DNA of 64,000 nt from the NCBI GenBank assembly GCA_003202005.1, contig QJJF01000015.1, positions 23,146-87,145 on the forward strand, given 5' to 3'. The position numbers were made by a program, and so were the translations under genes. Positions within the stretch are counted from its first letter, which is position 1, and every line of letters begins with the position of its first letter. The notes beneath the pieces are model-generated. The model searched no databases and was not told the DNA's origin. It saw only the letters and a list, made by a program, of their open reading frames with translations. Source of the stretch: Williamsia faeni. Its GTDB lineage: Bacteria; Actinomycetota; Actinomycetes; Mycobacteriales; Mycobacteriaceae. Of the stretch, positions 30,601 through 38,907 are shown in pieces.

Positions 30601-31630
30601 TGCCGGCGTCCCCGACGATCCGTTCGTCACCGGTCACGTGACCGTCATCGATGACCACCACGAGGTGGGCGCGGCCGGCTGCCGGCGGCGCCGAACGCGA
30701 GAAACGGCCCCGCTCGAGGAGATCGGCGGCGAGGTCGTCCTCGAGATCTGCCAGCGACCGGTAGATCATCCGGACCGATCCGACGCCGTCGCGCTCGTAG
30801 GGATGCTGAACGTGCGGCAGCCACTTGCACCAGTCCCACGATTCGGCGGCTGGATCGGCCGTCACCACCGCGATCATCATTTGATCGGGCCCGTGAAAGG
30901 CACACAACTCCAACATCATCGACCGGGCGAGCTGGCGGGTCTCCTGCCTGGCGCCCTCGATGTTGATCGCCGGGAATCCTCTCAGGGACACGGCGGTGGG
31001 CAGTCCGTGCACCACTGAATGTGTGCGCACAAAGCGGCGGAGCGCCACCGCCGACACCGGTTCGATGTCTTCGAGGGGCCCGGTCTCCGGCGGCATCAGC
31101 CGGGTCGCGAGGCGCTGCGATCCGACCCCGACGCGGACATGACCGAAATCGTTGTCGCCGCGGCGGCGTTCCCACATCCGCCTGCCGCCGACAACCCCGA
31201 GCAGGGCGGCGGGCTCGGGATGACTCCATTCGAGGGCGTCGCGTTGGGCCGCGCCGGTCTCGTGAACCTCGTCGCGGACCTGGCACAGGTACCGGAAATA
31301 GTCCTTGCGCTCTTCATTGAGTTCGGCTGCGCGCTTGCCTCCGCGGTTGCCGCCACCGGCATACATGCCGAACATCGACATCAGCATCATCATCGGGAAC
31401 ATCATGGTCAGCGGATTCGACAACATGTTTCGACCGCCGGTCACGAACATCATCGCGATCATGCCGACGACGGCGAACACCATCACCACGGGCATCATCT
31501 TCATCAGGAGATTGCCCGGAACCACCCGCGGCACATCCGGTGGCACCTGCAGATTCACCTCGCCACCAGGCGCCCGCGGCGCCGGCACGCGAGCCCGACG
31601 GACAAAACCCTCGGTTGTACCCGCGGTCAT
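27632..31630 (-). CDS. eccC4: ESX-4 type VII secretion ATPase EccC
   Basis: A 1332-residue FtsK/SpoIIIE-like motor of the ESX-4 secretion machine in the inner membrane. Two membrane helices near the N-terminus (LLMKMMPVVMVFAVVGMIAM, then the Met-rich PLTMMFPMMMLMSMFGM) precede three ATPase domains. Domain 1 has GATGSGKS near residue 487 with Walker B LFIVVDEF; domain 2 has GGPQSGKS near 835; domain 3 has the atypical VEHGKTT near 1132. EccC recognises substrates through its C-terminal domains. EccC is a single protein here, as usual for ESX-4. The ATG reading MTAGTTEGFVRRARVPAPR matches M. tuberculosis EccC4; in-frame codons up to 114 nt upstream are possible. Confidence 0.95.
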   Translation of the reverse strand: MTAGTTEGFVRRARVPAPRAPGGEVNLQVPPDVPRVVPGNLLMKMMPVVMVFAVVGMIAMMFVTGGRNMLSNPLTMMFPMMMLMSMFGMYAGGGNRGGKRAAELNEERKDYFRYLCQVRDEVHETGAAQRDALEWSHPEPAALLGVVGGRRMWERRRGDNDFGHVRVGVGSQRLATRLMPPETGPLEDIEPVSAVALRRFVRTHSVVHGLPTAVSLRGFPAINIEGARQETRQLARSMMLELCAFHGPDQMMIAVVTADPAAESWDWCKWLPHVQHPYERDGVGSVRMIYRSLADLEDDLAADLLERGRFSRSAPPAAGRAHLVVVIDDGHVTGDERIVGDAGMEAVSVLDLSAPPDGLAVRRGLQLVIRDGKVGARSAFGVEEFADMDALSVPEAEAFARAMARYRLATAAQLVSLEQEVSPTDPGLMNLLGIPDATHLDLRSVWAPRTARSRLRVPIGYSVNGTPVEIDIKEAAEGGMGPHGLCIGATGSGKSEFLRTLVLSMVASHSPEALNLVLVDFKGGATFLGLDAAPHVAAVITNLEEELSMVDRMRDALSGEMNRRQEVLRAAGNFANVGDYERARAAGAALEPMPALFIVVDEFSELLAQKPDFADLFVAIGRLGRSLHIHLLLASQRLEEGKMRGLDSHLSYRIGLKTFSANESRSVLGVPDAYHLPNVPGSGYLKCDSAEPIRFNTCYVSGPYTAPQAAIDAVYSTAAGGAGRLKMFTAGRVPLDPVVAPEPALPEEVPEAVTAAVTRTLLETVVGQIEGQGLAAHEVWLPPLDQSPTIDMLAPHWQTPQTGQLEFPLGIVDRPYDQRRDVLTIDVSGSRGNVAIVGGPQSGKSNAVRALILAAAATHSPQQVQFYCLDFGGGSLAGIAGLPHVGSVAGRADMDAVRRTVAEVATLVRRRELRFAALGIESMRDFRNRRRAGDQTLSEDVFGDVFLVVDGYAVIRGEFDFLEEQINSIVAQGLSYGVHVIVTAARWAEVRPAIKDLIGSRLELRLGDPLDSEMGRKVAGLVPEGRPGRGLTPQQLHMLIALPRTDSETGIESLGEALADTVSKLCAVYPGGGAMAVRKLASHLDREDVLNSVRERGITLGPKQVAIGVGEAELEPVILDFGTQPHFMAFADVEHGKTTLLRNIVAGLVENGTADETKIVLVDYRRTMLGVIESDHLAGYASSAQTLAPMVTELVAFFTARIPGENVTQQQLREAGWWSGPDVYIVVDDYDMVATGGGNPLTPLVDLLSQARDIGLHLIVTRRSGGAGRALFDTIIGRLKDLSTDGLLMSGDRDEGYLLGRVRLQKLVPGRGELVSRSRPQEMIQVAYLSPL

Positions 31631-31824
31631 CGCGACATCATGGATTTCAAAACCCCACCCCCGAACCTCAACCTGCTCCCCTGAGCGCACATCATTCCTC
31701 ATCGAATTGCCGGCGGCACCGCGAAGGGCCCAATTCATCCACATCGAGGCCGGTGGCAGGCGTCAGATGTCGGAACGGTTCGCTATGGTCATCGGTACTT
31801 GGTGGGGATCTCTTGGGGGGAATC

Positions 31825-33312
31825 ATGACCGCTGCTGACCTTTTGGCGGAGCTGGACGCTGCTGCCGGCCGCGAACCGTCGCTCGCGCGGGTGTCCGTGA
31901 TCGGTGGGACAACGCAGTTCGACGTCGGTCTGCCCGCCGCCGTCGCCGTGGCTGCGCTGATCCCTGACCTGGTGGCCCTGATCAGCACCCGGGCCCCTGT
32001 CACCGACGACGAGAACGAGGCCAGGCCCGGTCCTATCCGCGATCACTGGACGCTGTCGCGGGTCGGCCACGACCCGATCCCACCCAACCGGAGCCTGAGC
32101 GAGGCGGGAGTCCGCGACGGCGACCTGCTGATCCTGCGAGCCGTACCGGCGCGCGAAAGTGCAGTGCTGTTCGACGACGTCATCGACGCGGTCGCCCGCC
32201 TCGGCGAGGCCCAATTCTCCAGCTGGAATGCCGCCGCCGCCCGCCTGATGGGGTACGTGGTGGCAGTCGGTGCCTCGACACTGTTGTCGCTGTCGTTGCT
32301 CCACGAACGCGGCGCCCGTGATCTGCTGTGGCCCATACTCATCGCCGCTCTGGCCGCCGGCGCCTTTGTGGTCGCCGGCGCGATCGTAGGTCGCTACTAC
32401 GACGATCCGGGTACCGCGGCGATCACTTCGCTGTGCGCGATGGCCCCCGCGATGGCCACCGGAATGATGGTGCCACCCGGCGCATATGGCGCCGCCCACC
32501 TGACACTCGGATTTGCGGTCGTCACCATGCTGGCAGCACTCTCCTACCGCATCTCCACCGCCGGCCCGCTGATCCATTCCGCCGTCGGCACCGCTGCGGT
32601 ATTCGGAACCTTCACATCGCTTGCGCAACTCCTCTTTTCACCGGGTGCGGTCAGCCTCGGTGCCGGTCTGTGCGCGGCCGCCATCGTGGCGATCTCGATG
32701 GCGCCGCGCATCACGATCCTGCTGGCCCGACTGCCGTTGCCCCCGGTTCCGACCGCGGGTGCCGCGATCGATCCGGCCGACTCGGCACCTCGCCCCGCGA
32801 TTGAAGGCATCGGGGCGATCGGTGCCATGGCCCTGCCCTCGGCCGCCGCGCTCGAACTCCGGGCGAGGACAGCCGCGCGGTATCTCACCGGCCTCCTTGC
32901 CGGCACCTCCGCGGCCGCGGTGGCCGGGATGACGATGGTGGCCTATCCCGTCGACGAATTCAGTTGGCGTTGCACGGTATACGCATTGATCATCGCCGCG
33001 CTGCTGTGTCTACGCGGACGTTCCTATGCCGACCTCGCGCAGGCATCGACCCTCATCGGTGCCGGAGCCATCGGATTCGGTGTGACCGCGGGCCTGGTGG
33101 TTCTCGGTCCCGGCGATCATGCGGCGGTTGCGATGTCGGCACTCGCTGCGGTCGCGGTACTGGCGCTGCTCTGTGGTGTCGTGGCGCCCCGGTCGTCGTT
33201 CTCTCCGGTGATGCGCCGCATCGTCGAGATCACCGAATACGTGCTGATCGCCATGATCGTGCCGCTGATGTTCTGGATCATGGACCTCTTTGCCGCGGTG
33301 CGCGACCTGTGA
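31825..33312 (+). CDS. eccD4: ESX-4 type VII secretion membrane protein EccD
   Basis: A 495-residue membrane component that forms the channel core with EccC and EccB. The N-terminal 110 residues form a ubiquitin-like YukD domain (RVSVIGGTTQFDVGLPAAVAVAALIPDLV; LSEAGVRDGDLLILRAV); about 11 membrane helices follow from residue 145. The ATG has GGGGGG upstream and replaces longer in-frame readings that run back across the divergent eccC4 start. It overlaps mycP4 by 4 nt. A 194-nt divergent promoter region separates it from eccC4. Confidence 0.93.
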   Translation: MTAADLLAELDAAAGREPSLARVSVIGGTTQFDVGLPAAVAVAALIPDLVALISTRAPVTDDENEARPGPIRDHWTLSRVGHDPIPPNRSLSEAGVRDGDLLILRAVPARESAVLFDDVIDAVARLGEAQFSSWNAAAARLMGYVVAVGASTLLSLSLLHERGARDLLWPILIAALAAGAFVVAGAIVGRYYDDPGTAAITSLCAMAPAMATGMMVPPGAYGAAHLTLGFAVVTMLAALSYRISTAGPLIHSAVGTAAVFGTFTSLAQLLFSPGAVSLGAGLCAAAIVAISMAPRITILLARLPLPPVPTAGAAIDPADSAPRPAIEGIGAIGAMALPSAAALELRARTAARYLTGLLAGTSAAAVAGMTMVAYPVDEFSWRCTVYALIIAALLCLRGRSYADLAQASTLIGAGAIGFGVTAGLVVLGPGDHAAVAMSALAAVAVLALLCGVVAPRSSFSPVMRRIVEITEYVLIAMIVPLMFWIMDLFAAVRDL

Positions 33313-34754
33313 CGGCTCCGGTCCACATCCGGAACCCGCACCAACCGACGCGTCGCAAACGTATCGTTCGGCTTGCCGCACTGGCCGGTGTGGTTGCACT
33401 GCTGGCAGCACTTCCGGCACCGACCGCCGGCGCGATCACCCCACCGGTCATCGAACCAGGCGCGCTGGTGCGCAATGCCCCGGTGGCACCACCGGAAGCC
33501 ACCGAGCAGAAGATGTTGTGCGCCAAGCCCGTTCTGGCACCCGGCACCGACATCACCGTGCCGTCGGCCGCGCAGACCATGATGCGCTTGCCCGATGCCT
33601 GGCGATTCAGCCGGGGCGCCGGCCAGAAGGTGGCGGTCATCGACACCGGTGTCACCCGCCATCCACGTCTGCCCCGCGTCCAGTCCGGAGGCGACTACGT
33701 CGCGCGCACCGACGGCACCGACGACTGCGACGGGCACGGCACCCTGGTCGCCGGAATCATTGCCGCGCAGCCCTCTTCGACCGATGCGTTCGCCGGGGTG
33801 GCGCCCGAGGCCTCGATCATTGCGATCCGGCAGTCGAGTGGAGCCTTCGAGGCCAAGGATCGGCGACAGAACACAACACCTGACCCGACGATCGGATCCG
33901 GCTTCGGAACCGTGCAGACGTTGGCCAATGCGATTGTGCGGGCGGTTGATCTGGGCGCCACGGTCATCAACATCTCCGAGGTGGCCTGCGGTTCGGCCGG
34001 CACCGACCTTCACGACAAACAACTGGGCGCAGCTGTGAAGTACGCGTTCGACCGCAACGTGGTCGTGGTCGCAGCGGCAGGCAATCTCACACAGGGTTCG
34101 GCCTGCTCGACGCAGAATCCACCGCCGAACCCCGCAAATCCCCAACTCGACGGATGGGACACCGTCACCACCGTCGCCAGCCCGGCCTGGTACGCGCCGT
34201 ATGTCCTGAGTGTGGCGGCGGTCGATTCAGAATCCGGGTCGCCCGCCGGGTTCAGTTTGTCGGGACCGTGGGTGGGCGTCGCGGCACCCGGCACCGGCAT
34301 CCTGAGCCTGGACAGCGTCGGTGGATCGAACAAACTCGTCAACGCCCATGTTGGAGACCAGGGACTCACCAGCATCGACGGCACCAGTTTTGCCGCCCCG
34401 TACGTTGCCGGCGTGGTGGCCCTCGTCCGGGCGAAATACCCCGAATTGAACGCCGCCGAAGTGATCGAACGGATCACCCGGACCGCACACGCCCCGGGGA
34501 CCGGCCGCGACAACACCATCGGTCACGGGGTGATCGATCCGGTCGCGGCGCTGACCTACGACCTTTCGAATGTGCAGACCGATTGGACTGTCCCACAATC
34601 GATCTCGGCTCCACTCCACGAACCTCCGGCCGACACCGGGCCTCGCACGGCAGCACTCATCGGAATCGGGGTGTGCGTGGTGATCCTTGTCGCCGGATGG
34701 GCGGTCTCGATGCCGGCGCGGCGCTTGCGCACACTGGAACCGGACGAGTACTGA
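33309..34754 (+). CDS. mycP4: ESX-4 mycosin (subtilisin-like membrane protease MycP)
   Basis: A 481-residue S8 serine protease required for ESX stability. An N-terminal signal segment (RRKRIVRLAALAGVVALLAALPA, cleavage after about residue 42) precedes the catalytic domain: D112 in VAVIDTGV, H143 in DGHGTLVAGI, N259 in AAAGN and S360 in DGTSFAAPYVAG. A C-terminal membrane helix (TAALIGIGVCVVILVAGWAV, about 445-465) anchors it. The GTG start overlaps the eccD4 stop. In M. tuberculosis eccB4 follows convergently; here the next gene is ispH, so synteny ends at this gene. Confidence 0.95.
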   Translation: MTAPVHIRNPHQPTRRKRIVRLAALAGVVALLAALPAPTAGAITPPVIEPGALVRNAPVAPPEATEQKMLCAKPVLAPGTDITVPSAAQTMMRLPDAWRFSRGAGQKVAVIDTGVTRHPRLPRVQSGGDYVARTDGTDDCDGHGTLVAGIIAAQPSSTDAFAGVAPEASIIAIRQSSGAFEAKDRRQNTTPDPTIGSGFGTVQTLANAIVRAVDLGATVINISEVACGSAGTDLHDKQLGAAVKYAFDRNVVVVAAAGNLTQGSACSTQNPPPNPANPQLDGWDTVTTVASPAWYAPYVLSVAAVDSESGSPAGFSLSGPWVGVAAPGTGILSLDSVGGSNKLVNAHVGDQGLTSIDGTSFAAPYVAGVVALVRAKYPELNAAEVIERITRTAHAPGTGRDNTIGHGVIDPVAALTYDLSNVQTDWTVPQSISAPLHEPPADTGPRTAALIGIGVCVVILVAGWAVSMPARRLRTLEPDEY

Positions 34755-34854
34755 ACCCGCCGCCGGAACCCATCACCAGCCGCGGACCCGTTGTGGCCGG
34801 AGGCGGATGAGGGCTCCCGCTTCTTCCGAATCGAGCGCGCCGGGCACCCCGATT

Positions 34855-35823
34855 TTACTTCGTGCGGGCCGGACGCAGCTCGCGCGGCAAAGCAAACGTC
34901 AACGTCTCCTGCGCGGTGGTCACCGACTCGACGCCGTCGAAGCCGTGTTCTTGCAGCAGGTCCATGACACCGCGGACCAGCACTTCCGGCACCGATGCAC
35001 CGGAGGTGATGCCGACCGTCTGCACACCCTCGAGCCACGCGAGGTCGATGTCACGGGCGTAATCGACCAGGTACGACGCATTCGCGCCGGCCTGCAATGC
35101 CACCTCGACGAGGCGAACCGAGTTGGACGAGTTCTGTGAACCGACCACGATCACCAGCTCACACTGCGGCGCCATGGCCTTGACGGCCACCTGCCGATTC
35201 TGGGTGGCGTAGCAGATGTCATCGCTCGGCGGGTCGTTGAGCAGCGGAAACTTCTCCCGCAGACGGGATACCGTCTGCATGGTCTCGTCGACCGACAATG
35301 TGGTCTGCGACAGCCAGATCACCTTGGATTCGTCGCGGACGGTGACCCGATCGACGCTGTCGGGTCCGTCGACGAGCTGCACGTGGTCGGGAGCCTCACC
35401 GGCGGTGCCCTCGACCTCTTCGTGGCCCTCGTGACCGATCAGCAGGATGTCGTAGTCGTCGCGGGCGAACCGCTTGGCCTCCTGGTGCACCTTGGTGACC
35501 AGTGGGCAGGTGGCATCGATGGTGCGCAGGTTGCGGTCGGCGGCGGAGTCGTGGACGGCCGGCGAGACACCATGGGCGGAGAACACCACGAGTGCCCCCT
35601 CGGGAACCTCGTCGGTTTCGTCCACGAAGATCGCACCGCGATTCATCAGCGTCTCGACGACGTGCCGGTTGTGGACGATCTCCTTACGCACGTACACGGG
35701 CGCGCCGTGCTTCTCCAGTGCTTTCTCGACCGTCTCGACGGCGCGATCGACGCCCGCGCAGTAGCCGCGCGGCTCAGCGAGCAGGATTTTCTTGCCTGAA
35801 GGGGTGGTTTCGGCCGAACTCAT
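34855..35823 (-). CDS. ispH: 4-hydroxy-3-methylbut-2-enyl diphosphate reductase
   Basis: A 322-residue iron-sulfur enzyme catalysing the last step of the MEP pathway, giving IPP and DMAPP. The three cluster cysteines are C22 ([12 protein letters not shown]), C106 ([11 protein letters not shown]) and C204 ([10 protein letters not shown]); the catalytic glutamate region [11 protein letters not shown] and the GSQNSSNS substrate loop are present. It is divergent from the lipid-droplet protein gene, the arrangement seen at Rv1110 in M. tuberculosis. No ribosome site ambiguity: ATG reads [20 protein letters not shown]. Confidence 0.97.
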   Translation of the reverse strand: MSSAETTPSGKKILLAEPRGYCAGVDRAVETVEKALEKHGAPVYVRKEIVHNRHVVETLMNRGAIFVDETDEVPEGALVVFSAHGVSPAVHDSAADRNLRTIDATCPLVTKVHQEAKRFARDDYDILLIGHEGHEEVEGTAGEAPDHVQLVDGPDSVDRVTVRDESKVIWLSQTTLSVDETMQTVSRLREKFPLLNDPPSDDICYATQNRQVAVKAMAPQCELVIVVGSQNSSNSVRLVEVALQAGANASYLVDYARDIDLAWLEGVQTVGITSGASVPEVLVRGVMDLLQEHGFDGVESVTTAQETLTFALPRELRPARTK

Positions 35824-35886
35824 GACAATCAGCGTACGGGCTATCCGGCCCTACTGGTGGCCACCGCCTGCGCCATGAGGCAGAGT

Positions 35887-36513
35887 ATGGACATGATCCG
35901 ACCACCTTATGCCGCAAGGGTCGCCGCCGGGGTTGTTGTCACTGTGCTCGAAGAGACACGCAAATTGCCGACCACAGCGATCACCCTTCCGATGACCGCA
36001 GTGAGCCAGACCTTGCAGGCTGTGATGCGCTTTCAGCAGGGCATCGCCGAAATGGCCATCAAGGGCGACGAGGTCTTCGAGTCATGGCTCGGGCAGGCGG
36101 AAGAAGAGCCGGAGTGGGCCACCTTCGACGAAGACGAAGACGACTACATCGCGCCGCCGGCACCGCGTCCGGTGACTCCGGCCACAGTTGCCGGCTCCGA
36201 CACATCAACCGCCGCCGAATCCGACGACGAGTCCACGTCGCCGCCGTCGGGCTCGGGCCGGTTCGCGCTCTACAGTTCGACACCCGACCTCGACTCCGAG
36301 GAGGAGGCAGCGCCGCCGAGCACGAACGGTGATGCTCCCGAGATCGTCGAAGCACTCGATTACGAGACGCTGACGCTGGCTCAGCTGCGGGCCAAGCTCC
36401 GCACCATCGGCCTCGCCGAACTCAAAGAACTCGCCGCTTACGAGAAGGCCACACGAGCGCGGGCACCGTTTGTCACCATGCTCGACAACCGTGTGACCGC
36501 GGCGAGCAAGTAG
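35887..36513 (+). CDS. Lipid droplet-associated protein (MLDS-like, Rv1109c-like)
   Basis: A 208-residue protein with an N-terminal amphipathic/hydrophobic region (YAARVAAGVVVTVLEETRKLPTTAITLPMTAVSQ) suited to binding the surface of lipid droplets, a long acidic linker (about residues 75-155, rich in Glu, Asp, Pro and Ser) and a C-terminal helical module DYETLTLAQLRAKLRTIGLAELKELAAYE that looks like a rho-N/SAP-type binding domain. Family members in Rhodococcus and mycobacteria are major lipid-droplet proteins, and the gene sits next to xseA in them as here. TGAGG six nt before the ATG at MDMIRPPYAARV fixes the start among several in-frame candidates. Confidence 0.82.
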   Translation: MDMIRPPYAARVAAGVVVTVLEETRKLPTTAITLPMTAVSQTLQAVMRFQQGIAEMAIKGDEVFESWLGQAEEEPEWATFDEDEDDYIAPPAPRPVTPATVAGSDTSTAAESDDESTSPPSGSGRFALYSSTPDLDSEEEAAPPSTNGDAPEIVEALDYETLTLAQLRAKLRTIGLAELKELAAYEKATRARAPFVTMLDNRVTAASK

Positions 36514-36522
36514 CCTCCCCGA

Positions 36523-37773
36523 GTGAGCAACACGCCCGAATCGGCGTGGCCGGTACGGACGATCAACACCAAGATCGCCGACTGGCTGCACAAACTGGGA
36601 CAGGTCTGGGTCGAGGGTCAGGTGACCCAGATCAACCGCCGTCCCGGCACCCGGGTCGCATTCCTGACGCTGCGAGATCCCGCCGCAGACGTCTCGATCC
36701 AGATCACCTGCAAACCGGAGCTGCTGAACCGGGGACCGGTCCCCCTCACCGAGGGCGCTCGCGTGGTGGTTCTGGGCAGACCCAGCTTCTACACCGGTCG
36801 CGCGACGGTGTCGTTGTTGGTCACCGAGATCCGGCCGATCGGCATCGGTGAGCTCCTGGCCCGGATCGAACGACTGCGCCGGCTCCTGGCCGCCGAGGGA
36901 TTGTTCGACGCCGGCCGCAAACGTCCGCTGCCGTTTCTGCCCGGCACCATCGGACTCATCACCGGCCGCGCCAGCGCCGCCGAACGCGATATCGTGTCGG
37001 TCGCGCAAAAACGCTGGCCGGCAGTGCGTTTCGAAATCCGCAATGCCCCGGTCCAGGGTCCGACGGCGGTCCCGGCGATCCTGCGGCACCTGGCCGAACT
37101 CGATGCGGACCCCGACGTCGACGTCATCATCCTGGCGCGTGGCGGCGGCAGCGTCGAAGATCTGTTGCCATTCTCCGACGAGGCGCTGTGCCGGGCCGTC
37201 GCCCAGGTCACCACCGCGGTGGTCAGCGCGATCGGACACGAGCCCGACTCCCCCGTACTCGACCTGGTGGCCGACCTGCGGGCAGCAACTCCGACCGATG
37301 CCGCCAAGCGCGTGGTCCCCGACGTCGCCGTCGAGCTCGCCAAAGTCCGAGATCTTCGCGCGAGAAGTGCCGGAGCACTGCGTAATTGGGTGACCACCCA
37401 GGTTCGGGGACTCGATTCCCTGCGCGGTCGGCCGGTGCTGGCCCAGCCGTATCGCATCGTCGACGACCGAATCGACGAGATCGAGCGCGCCGCCCGCGAC
37501 ATCCGCCGCGATGTCGCCCGACTCGTTTCCCACGAGGAGCAGCGGATCGAACATCTGCGGGCCCGGCTCTCCACCCTCGGCCCGGCACAGACACTGGCCC
37601 GCGGCTACGCCGTGGTGCAACGCGTACCCGGGGCCGCCAGTAGTTCCGGCGAAGATCCCCATGTGGTGACATCGATCGACGACATGCCGATCGGAACCCA
37701 GCTCAGGATTCGCGTCGCCGACGGCGCGACCCGGGCCGCGGTGATGGGTGTGGAAAAGCCACAGCGGCGCTGA
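36523..37773 (+). CDS. xseA: Exodeoxyribonuclease VII large subunit
   Basis: A 416-residue subunit of the single-strand DNA exonuclease used in mismatch and recombination repair. An N-terminal OB-fold ([26 protein letters not shown]) binds DNA; the nuclease domain shows [71 protein letters not shown], followed by a coiled coil that contacts XseB and a C-terminal LARGYAVVQ. The GTG start is nine nt after the preceding stop. xseB follows after 89 nt. Confidence 0.96.
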   Translation: MSNTPESAWPVRTINTKIADWLHKLGQVWVEGQVTQINRRPGTRVAFLTLRDPAADVSIQITCKPELLNRGPVPLTEGARVVVLGRPSFYTGRATVSLLVTEIRPIGIGELLARIERLRRLLAAEGLFDAGRKRPLPFLPGTIGLITGRASAAERDIVSVAQKRWPAVRFEIRNAPVQGPTAVPAILRHLAELDADPDVDVIILARGGGSVEDLLPFSDEALCRAVAQVTTAVVSAIGHEPDSPVLDLVADLRAATPTDAAKRVVPDVAVELAKVRDLRARSAGALRNWVTTQVRGLDSLRGRPVLAQPYRIVDDRIDEIERAARDIRRDVARLVSHEEQRIEHLRARLSTLGPAQTLARGYAVVQRVPGAASSSGEDPHVVTSIDDMPIGTQLRIRVADGATRAAVMGVEKPQRR

Positions 37774-37862
37774 CGGACGCGCGTACAACAAGGCCAATCA
37801 ACCGGGGCGCGGACACATGAGCACGACAGCACCGGCCCCGGGCCCGGAACAGAAGGAAGACA

Positions 37863-38132
37863 GTGGCAGCAAAGAACGACGCCGACAGCAACGAGCCGTC
37901 GATCGGCGAACTGGGCTACGAACAGGCGCGCGACGAGCTGATCGTGGTGGTCCGCACCCTCGAACAGGGCGGGCTCGACCTGGACGCGTCGCTGGAACTC
38001 TGGGAGCGTGGCGAGGCTCTGTCCCGCCGGTGTGAGGAACATCTCGAAGGTGCCCGAAAGCGCATCGAGTCGGTCCTCGGGGTCGAGGACGACGGTGATT
38101 TCGAGGACGAGGACGTCGAGGATGAGGACTGA
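37863..38132 (+). CDS. xseB: Exodeoxyribonuclease VII small subunit
   Basis: An 89-residue partner of XseA. The helical hairpin core [52 protein letters not shown] is diagnostic, with a very acidic C-terminal tail ([14 protein letters not shown]). GTG start with AAGGAAG upstream. The frame containing a longer overlapping reading is a shadow. Confidence 0.95.
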   Translation: MAAKNDADSNEPSIGELGYEQARDELIVVVRTLEQGGLDLDASLELWERGEALSRRCEEHLEGARKRIESVLGVEDDGDFEDEDVEDED

Positions 38133-38213
38133 CGCCGGCTTCCGGCGTACCGATCTTCGTCGGTGATCATCGCCCGTTTATGACCATCGCGAGCTCCCTG
38201 CAATACTCGGGTA

Positions 38214-38816
38214 GTGGCTGCAAAACCCCGGATTCTGACCAACAACAAAGACATGATCTGGTCTTTGATCCCTTTGTTGTTGCTGTGCATGTTCGTGGCA
38301 GCGGTATCCGGTAACTGCTCGGTCGGACTGACCGGCGGGGCCGGCGACGACAAGGTCCCCGCCTATGACGTGGACAGCGGACTGAAGGCCGAAGCCCGCA
38401 ACTCGGCCTTCCCGATCCGGCTCCCGCAGACGCCCACAGATTGGAAGCCCAACAGCGGCACCACGGTTGCGCTCGAGGACACCACGGTCTCCAACGCCGG
38501 CTACATCACCGCCAACGGGGTATACCTCCAGCTGAGCCAGACCGGCGCCGCCGAAGACGCGCTGGTCGGCTATCTGGCGGGTGATGAGCAGCTGCTCGGC
38601 GCCGGTACCCGCGATGTCGGCGGTTCCAAATGGGTGGTCTACAGCAAGCCCGAGGGCGGACGTTCGGTGTGGGTCACCGATCTGGGTGACGTCCGGATCG
38701 GACTGATGACGAACAAGGCCGGGGAACCCGATTTCACGTCACTCGCCGAGGCGGTTCTCGCCGTTTCACCGCTGCCGGGCCTGAGCCCGGATGCGCAAGT
38801 TCTGCCCACCAAGTAA
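38214..38816 (+). CDS. DUF4245 domain membrane protein
   Basis: A 200-residue protein with one N-terminal membrane helix (MIWSLIPLLLLCMFVAAVSG, about residues 14-33) and an outside domain of about 165 residues carrying the DUF4245 pattern: AFPIRLPQTPTDWKPNSGT, then a strand-rich region with YLQLSQTGAAEDALVGYLA and GSKWVVYSKPEGGRSVWVTDLGDVRIGLMT. Function unknown. In mycobacteria (Rv1100) the gene adjoins glpX; here a three-gene insertion separates them. GTG start. Confidence 0.85.
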   Translation: MAAKPRILTNNKDMIWSLIPLLLLCMFVAAVSGNCSVGLTGGAGDDKVPAYDVDSGLKAEARNSAFPIRLPQTPTDWKPNSGTTVALEDTTVSNAGYITANGVYLQLSQTGAAEDALVGYLAGDEQLLGAGTRDVGGSKWVVYSKPEGGRSVWVTDLGDVRIGLMTNKAGEPDFTSLAEAVLAVSPLPGLSPDAQVLPTK

Positions 38817-38907
38817 CGGAAGACCTTGCCGGATAACGGAAGTTGTCCACAGCACAAAATCGCTTCCTGGTGAGAGCGATGTCGGCACAAGACTATAAGC
38901 TCTGCTC

